A DNA stretch of 64,000 nucleotides from Girardinichthys multiradiatus (lineage: Eukaryota; Chordata; Actinopteri; Cyprinodontiformes; Goodeidae): contig NC_061817.1 of the NCBI RefSeq assembly GCF_021462225.1, forward strand, positions 14,437,204 through 14,501,203, written 5' to 3'. The position numbers and the translations under genes are program-made. The stretch's first letter is position 1; the number at the start of each line of letters is the position of its first letter. This document shows positions 60,800 through 64,000 of this stretch, in pieces. The notes below the pieces were generated by a model. The model did no database searches. It was given only the letters and a program-made list of their open reading frames with translations, and was not told where the DNA came from.

Positions 60800-62069
60800 C
60801 AGGGGTTGGACAATGAAACTGAAACACCTGTCATTTTAGTGTGGGAGGTTTCATGGCTAAATTGGACCAGCCTGGTAGCCAGTCTTCATTGATTGCACAT
60901 TGCACCAGTAAGAGCAGAGTGTGAAGGTTCAATTAGCAGGGTAAGAGCACAGTTTTGCTCAAAATATTGAAATGCACACAAAATTATGGGTGACATACCA
61001 GAGTTCAAAAGAGGACAAATTGTTGATGCATGTCTTGCTGGCGCATCTGTGACCAAGACAGCAAGTCTTTGTGATGTATCAAGAGCCACGGTATCCAGGG
61101 TAATGTCAGCATACCACCAAGAAGGACGAACCACATCCAACAGGATTAACTGTGGACGCAAGAGGAAGCTGTCTGAAAGAGATGTTCGGGTGCTAACCCG
61201 GATTGTATCCAAAAAACATAAAACCATGGCTGCCCAAATCACGGCAGAATTAAATGTGCACCTCAACTCTCCTGTTTCCACCAGAACTGTCCGTCGGGAG
61301 CTCCACAGGGTCAATATACACGGCCGGGCTGCTATAGCCAAACCTTTGGTCACTCATGCCAATGCCAAACGTCGGTTTCAATGGTGCAAGGAGCGCAAAT
61401 CTTGGGCTGTGGACAATGTGAAACATGTATTGTTCTCTGATGAGTCCACCTTTACTGTTTTCCCCACATCCAGGAGAGTTACGGTGTGGAGAAGCCCAAA
61501 GAAGCGTACCACCCAGACTGTTGCATGCCCAGAGTGAAGCATGGGGGTGGATCAGTGATGGTTTGGGCTGCCATATCATGGCATTCCCTTGGCCCAATAC
61601 TTGTGCTAGATGGGCGCGTCACTGCCAAGGACTACCGAACCATTCTTGAGGACCATGTGCATCCAATGGTTCAAACATTGTATTATGAAGGCGGTGCCAT
61701 GTATCAGGATGACAATGAACCAATACACACAGCAAGACTGGTGAAAGATTGGTTTGATGAACATGAAAGTGAAGTTGAACATCTCCCATGGCCTGCACAG
61801 TCACCAGATCTAAATATTATTGAGCCACTTTGGGGTGTTTTGGAGGAGCGAGTCAGGAAACGTTTTCCTCCACCAGTATCACGTAGTGACCTGGCCACTA
61901 TCCTGGAATGAAGAATGGCTTAAAATCGCTCTGACCACTGTGCAGGACTTGTATATGTCATTCCCAAGATGAATTGACGCTGTATTGGCTGCAAAAGGAG
62001 GCCCTACACCATACTAATAAATTATTGTGGTCTAAAACCAGGTGTTTCAGTTTCATTGTCCAACCCCTG
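60800..62069 (+). mobile_element. Near-intact Tc1/mariner DD36E element
   Basis: A 1270-bp element with perfect 31-bp terminal inverted repeats (starting caggggttggacaatgaaac) flanked by the TA duplication (60,798-60,799 and 62,070-62,071). It carries one transposase gene on the plus strand. The perfect TIRs and few lesions suggest a much younger insertion than the other Tc1 relics here. Confidence 0.93.
60986..61911 (+). pseudogene. Tc1/mariner transposase (DD36E), two frame lesions
   Basis: Cut-and-paste transposase. The first frame (60,986-61,537) starts MGDIPEFKRGQIVDACLAGA with an N-terminal helix-turn-helix pair (VTKTASLCDVSRATVSRVMS) and reaches the first catalytic Asp (VLFSDESTFTVF). 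A frame change near 61,491-61,500 (one C short in a cccaaa tract) shifts to a second frame to 61,911: CCMPRVKHGGGSVMVWAAIS, then YQDDNEPIHTA (second Asp) and QSPDLNIIEPLW (catalytic Glu). Counting gives 36 residues between second Asp and Glu, not the 34 of classic Tc1. A further change near 61,901-61,910 ends the frame early. About 340 codons in total, normal for the superfamily. The copy is inactive as read. Confidence 0.9.
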
Positions 62070-62084
62070 TATGTCCATACCTTT

Positions 62085-62570
62085 TTGCTGTAGCATCATC
62101 TCGCTAAATATGCTTTTTTACAAAATCCCCAGTGGCACGATAATTGACACCGGTGGAGTGCAAACTCCTTTTGCCAACAGAACAGCACCCAGACTTCTCT
62201 AACCTTCTTACAAGGTTTGAGCATACAGAGGGAGAAATCTTTGGCCATTTATCTTTGCTCAATCTATCTAGGGTTCTGGATCTCTCTTATTTTTCTGTAG
62301 GATTTGGGTCTGTGGAAGGAGGTCGATTGTTGGTGTTGATTTGATCATGTTTTGGATCCTTATCCTGTTAAAAGTCCAAATGATGACAAATTTTCAGTTT
62401 ACTTGTAGAGTCTTTAAGTTTTTATTGAAAATGAGCTGGTGTTTCAAAGATTTCATGATGCTATGCACTAAAACAAGGTTCACGGGGCATTTGGAAGACA
62501 AAAAGGCCCACAGCATCACAGATCCTCCAACATACCTAACAGTGGATATAATGTGTTTTGCCAAATATTG
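62085..62570 (-). mobile_element. Tc1-like relic next to the DD36E element
   Basis: On the plus strand: gtggagtgcaaactcctttt, ttggatccttatcctgttaa, ggcccacagcatcacagatc and ctccaacatacctaacagtg, resembling the reverse complement of another Tc1 family's transposase. No frame; the ends are uncertain. Confidence 0.5.
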
Positions 62571-63478
62571 ATCCTTTGTCTTGTACCAAACTCACTTTGA
62601 GTGTATGTTGCTAAAACACTCAATTTTAGTCTCATGTGATCAAAGCACATGGTCCCAGTTAAATTCCCAGTAGGGTTCAACAAACTCTATATGGTGGGAC
62701 AGAAAGGTGTTTCTCTATTATCACTCCCACACAAAAATTTGATATGTTCATAGTTTCTAATGATTGTTATGGAGACTTCAAAATTCCACTGCTTGTAACT
62801 GGAAGAGTGAGCTTTTGTATTTCTCACGCCCCTCCTCATCCTGCTCACTGCGCATGGTGGCAAGAAACAGAAACAAGCAACATCTCACAGGAAATCACAG
62901 GAATTCAGAGGTCACCAATTAGAAGTCACCAGACACACCTTTCAACTTAAAAAGGTATAAAAGATTACATGTAAAACTTCTTCAGTTACATTTAATGCAT
63001 AGGAATAGTTTGGGGTTCAGCTAATTATGTAAAAACATTATTTTAAATTTTTTTTTTAAATCCCCAATGATTTAATATGGTTAAAGTAAAACTTATATTT
63101 TTCAACATTTTTAGTGTGATTTTGATTAAAAAGAATAGTTTATTTTAAAGCTTTTTTACATTTTTCCCAGGGCTGCCGATAAATGTGGAGGACAAACCCA
63201 GCATGGTCATAAACATGCAGCCAAAAGCTTTCTTGATCTTGATAACGGAGGACAGTATTGGTTCAGCAGATTCCAAAAACAACAAAAAGTATTTGTAATT
63301 GGTTAATTCTGCCTTCCATTATTTGACCTTTAGAGCTGTATGAGCACCATGAACTCTGAGGAGAAGCTTTTAAAGCTTCACTGCATGCAGGATGAGTGCT
63401 ACATTCTACAACATGCAGATTAAATTGCAGCAGTGTCTGTTGCCTTTATTCCCTCTGTTTGTTCCACTCTGTTCCCGC
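62571..63478. other. Gene-free stretch
   Basis: AT-rich; no repeat family or exon recognised. Confidence 0.4.
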
Positions 63479-63481
63479 TCA

Positions 63482-63645
63482 GGACACAACAGACCCAGCT
63501 CTTCATCCAGCAGCTGACCCCCCAGGGCCCAATCTATGACTCAAGCCTGGCGGCGGCACAGAATCGCCTCTTTGTGTTCAAGAAGAATGCGTCTTTTTCT
63601 GAATTTTTTGGAAGCAGAGAAAAAGAGTGGTGGAGGCATGAGTAA
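63482..63645 (+). CDS. Possible unidentified exon
   Basis: A GC-richer block in AT-rich surroundings follows an acceptor-like ttgttccactctgttcccgctcag split by a pyrimidine tract (AG at 63,480-63,481). The open frame reads TQQTQLFIQQLTPQGPIYDS, SLAAAQNRLFVFKKNASFSE and ends WWRHE stop. I do not recognise the protein, and no second exon is visible. It may be the last exon of a plus-strand gene, or a chance frame. Confidence 0.25.
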
Positions 63646-63854
63646 CTGCCAGAGATATAAATCAGCAGTGATTTATGCTTTCTTTGTGAGACACATATGG
63701 GACAGCAGCTCAAACTAATCTATTGGAAAAAACATCTTTAACACTTTAAGACAGAGTTCTGATCCAAAGTAAAGGAAGAGAAAGTTATAAATAAAACACA
63801 CAGAAGCTTTGTTGTATAAAGACAAAGTTCACTAAGACAGTCCATGTACAGTCG

Positions 63855-64000
63855 TTTGTGAATGACTTACATTCCTTGAACCTTTTCACACTTTGTCACA
63901 TTACAAGCACAAACTTCAGTGTGTTTCACCGCAATTCTGAGGGGGTAGGAAAAAAATACAGGGTTTTCAAAATGTTTAAAATCTGAAAACTGTGATGTTC
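63855..64000 (+). mobile_element. Tc1/mariner relic (family A), cut by right window edge
   Basis: Plus-strand 5' terminal repeat: ccttttcacactttgtcaca, ttacaagcacaaacttcagt and then aatctgaaaactgtgatgtt, matching the ends of the other family A copies. It continues past the window. Confidence 0.7.

Overview
The window is a piece of a vertebrate nuclear genome, almost certainly a ray-finned (teleost) fish. All genes are split by GT-AG introns, and the encoded proteins match vertebrate families exon by exon. Introns and flanks are littered with decayed Tc1/mariner copies, tRNA-derived SINEs and a Ngaro-type tyrosine-recombinase retrotransposon, a mix typical of teleosts. The species cannot be named from sequence alone. 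No bacterial, organellar, CRISPR or rRNA features were seen.

Three protein-coding genes lie head to tail on the minus strand, so transcription runs right to left. (1) card10 (CARMA3), about 45.5 to 31.6 kb: CARD, coiled coil, PDZ, SH3 and GUK-like regions, 23 exons, only the extreme N-terminus unresolved. (2) tnrc6b (GW182 family), about 30.6 to 10.2 kb: 20 exons containing coding sequence, from the Lys-rich N-terminus to the stop, with an Argonaute-binding GW-rich exon of 2.75 kb, a poly-Gln segment, PAM2 and RRM. (3) csnk1e (casein kinase 1 epsilon), about 8.6 kb to beyond the left edge: eight coding exons give 407 codons, and the last exon with the stop lies outside the window. The intron phases join correctly throughout, which is the main support for the exon limits.

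Layout: 0-8.6 kb csnk1e; 8.6-10.2 kb intergenic with a Tc1 relic carrying a SINE fragment; 10.2-30.6 kb tnrc6b; 30.6-31.6 kb AT-rich spacer; 31.6-45.5 kb card10, whose introns hold several Tc1 relics, a nested MITE and a 1.1-kb retroposed unit with a small membrane-protein-like reading frame; 45.5-64 kb gene-poor, with a solo LTR (46.2-47.1), a Ngaro element (48.0-52.9), a GC-rich promoter-like patch (56.6-57.1), a nearly intact DD36E Tc1/mariner element (60.8-62.1) and one unidentified possible exon (63.5-63.65).

The genes work in different pathways: card10 in BCL10-MALT1/NF-kB signalling, tnrc6b in microRNA-guided mRNA silencing, csnk1e in circadian and Wnt phosphorylation. Their adjacency is a matter of conserved linkage, not a shared pathway. 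The most distinctive items are the small-ORF retroposed unit in a card10 intron, the Ngaro element with all its split direct repeats, the DD36E element with perfect terminal repeats, and a GC-AG intron in the card10 CARD-to-coiled-coil junction.
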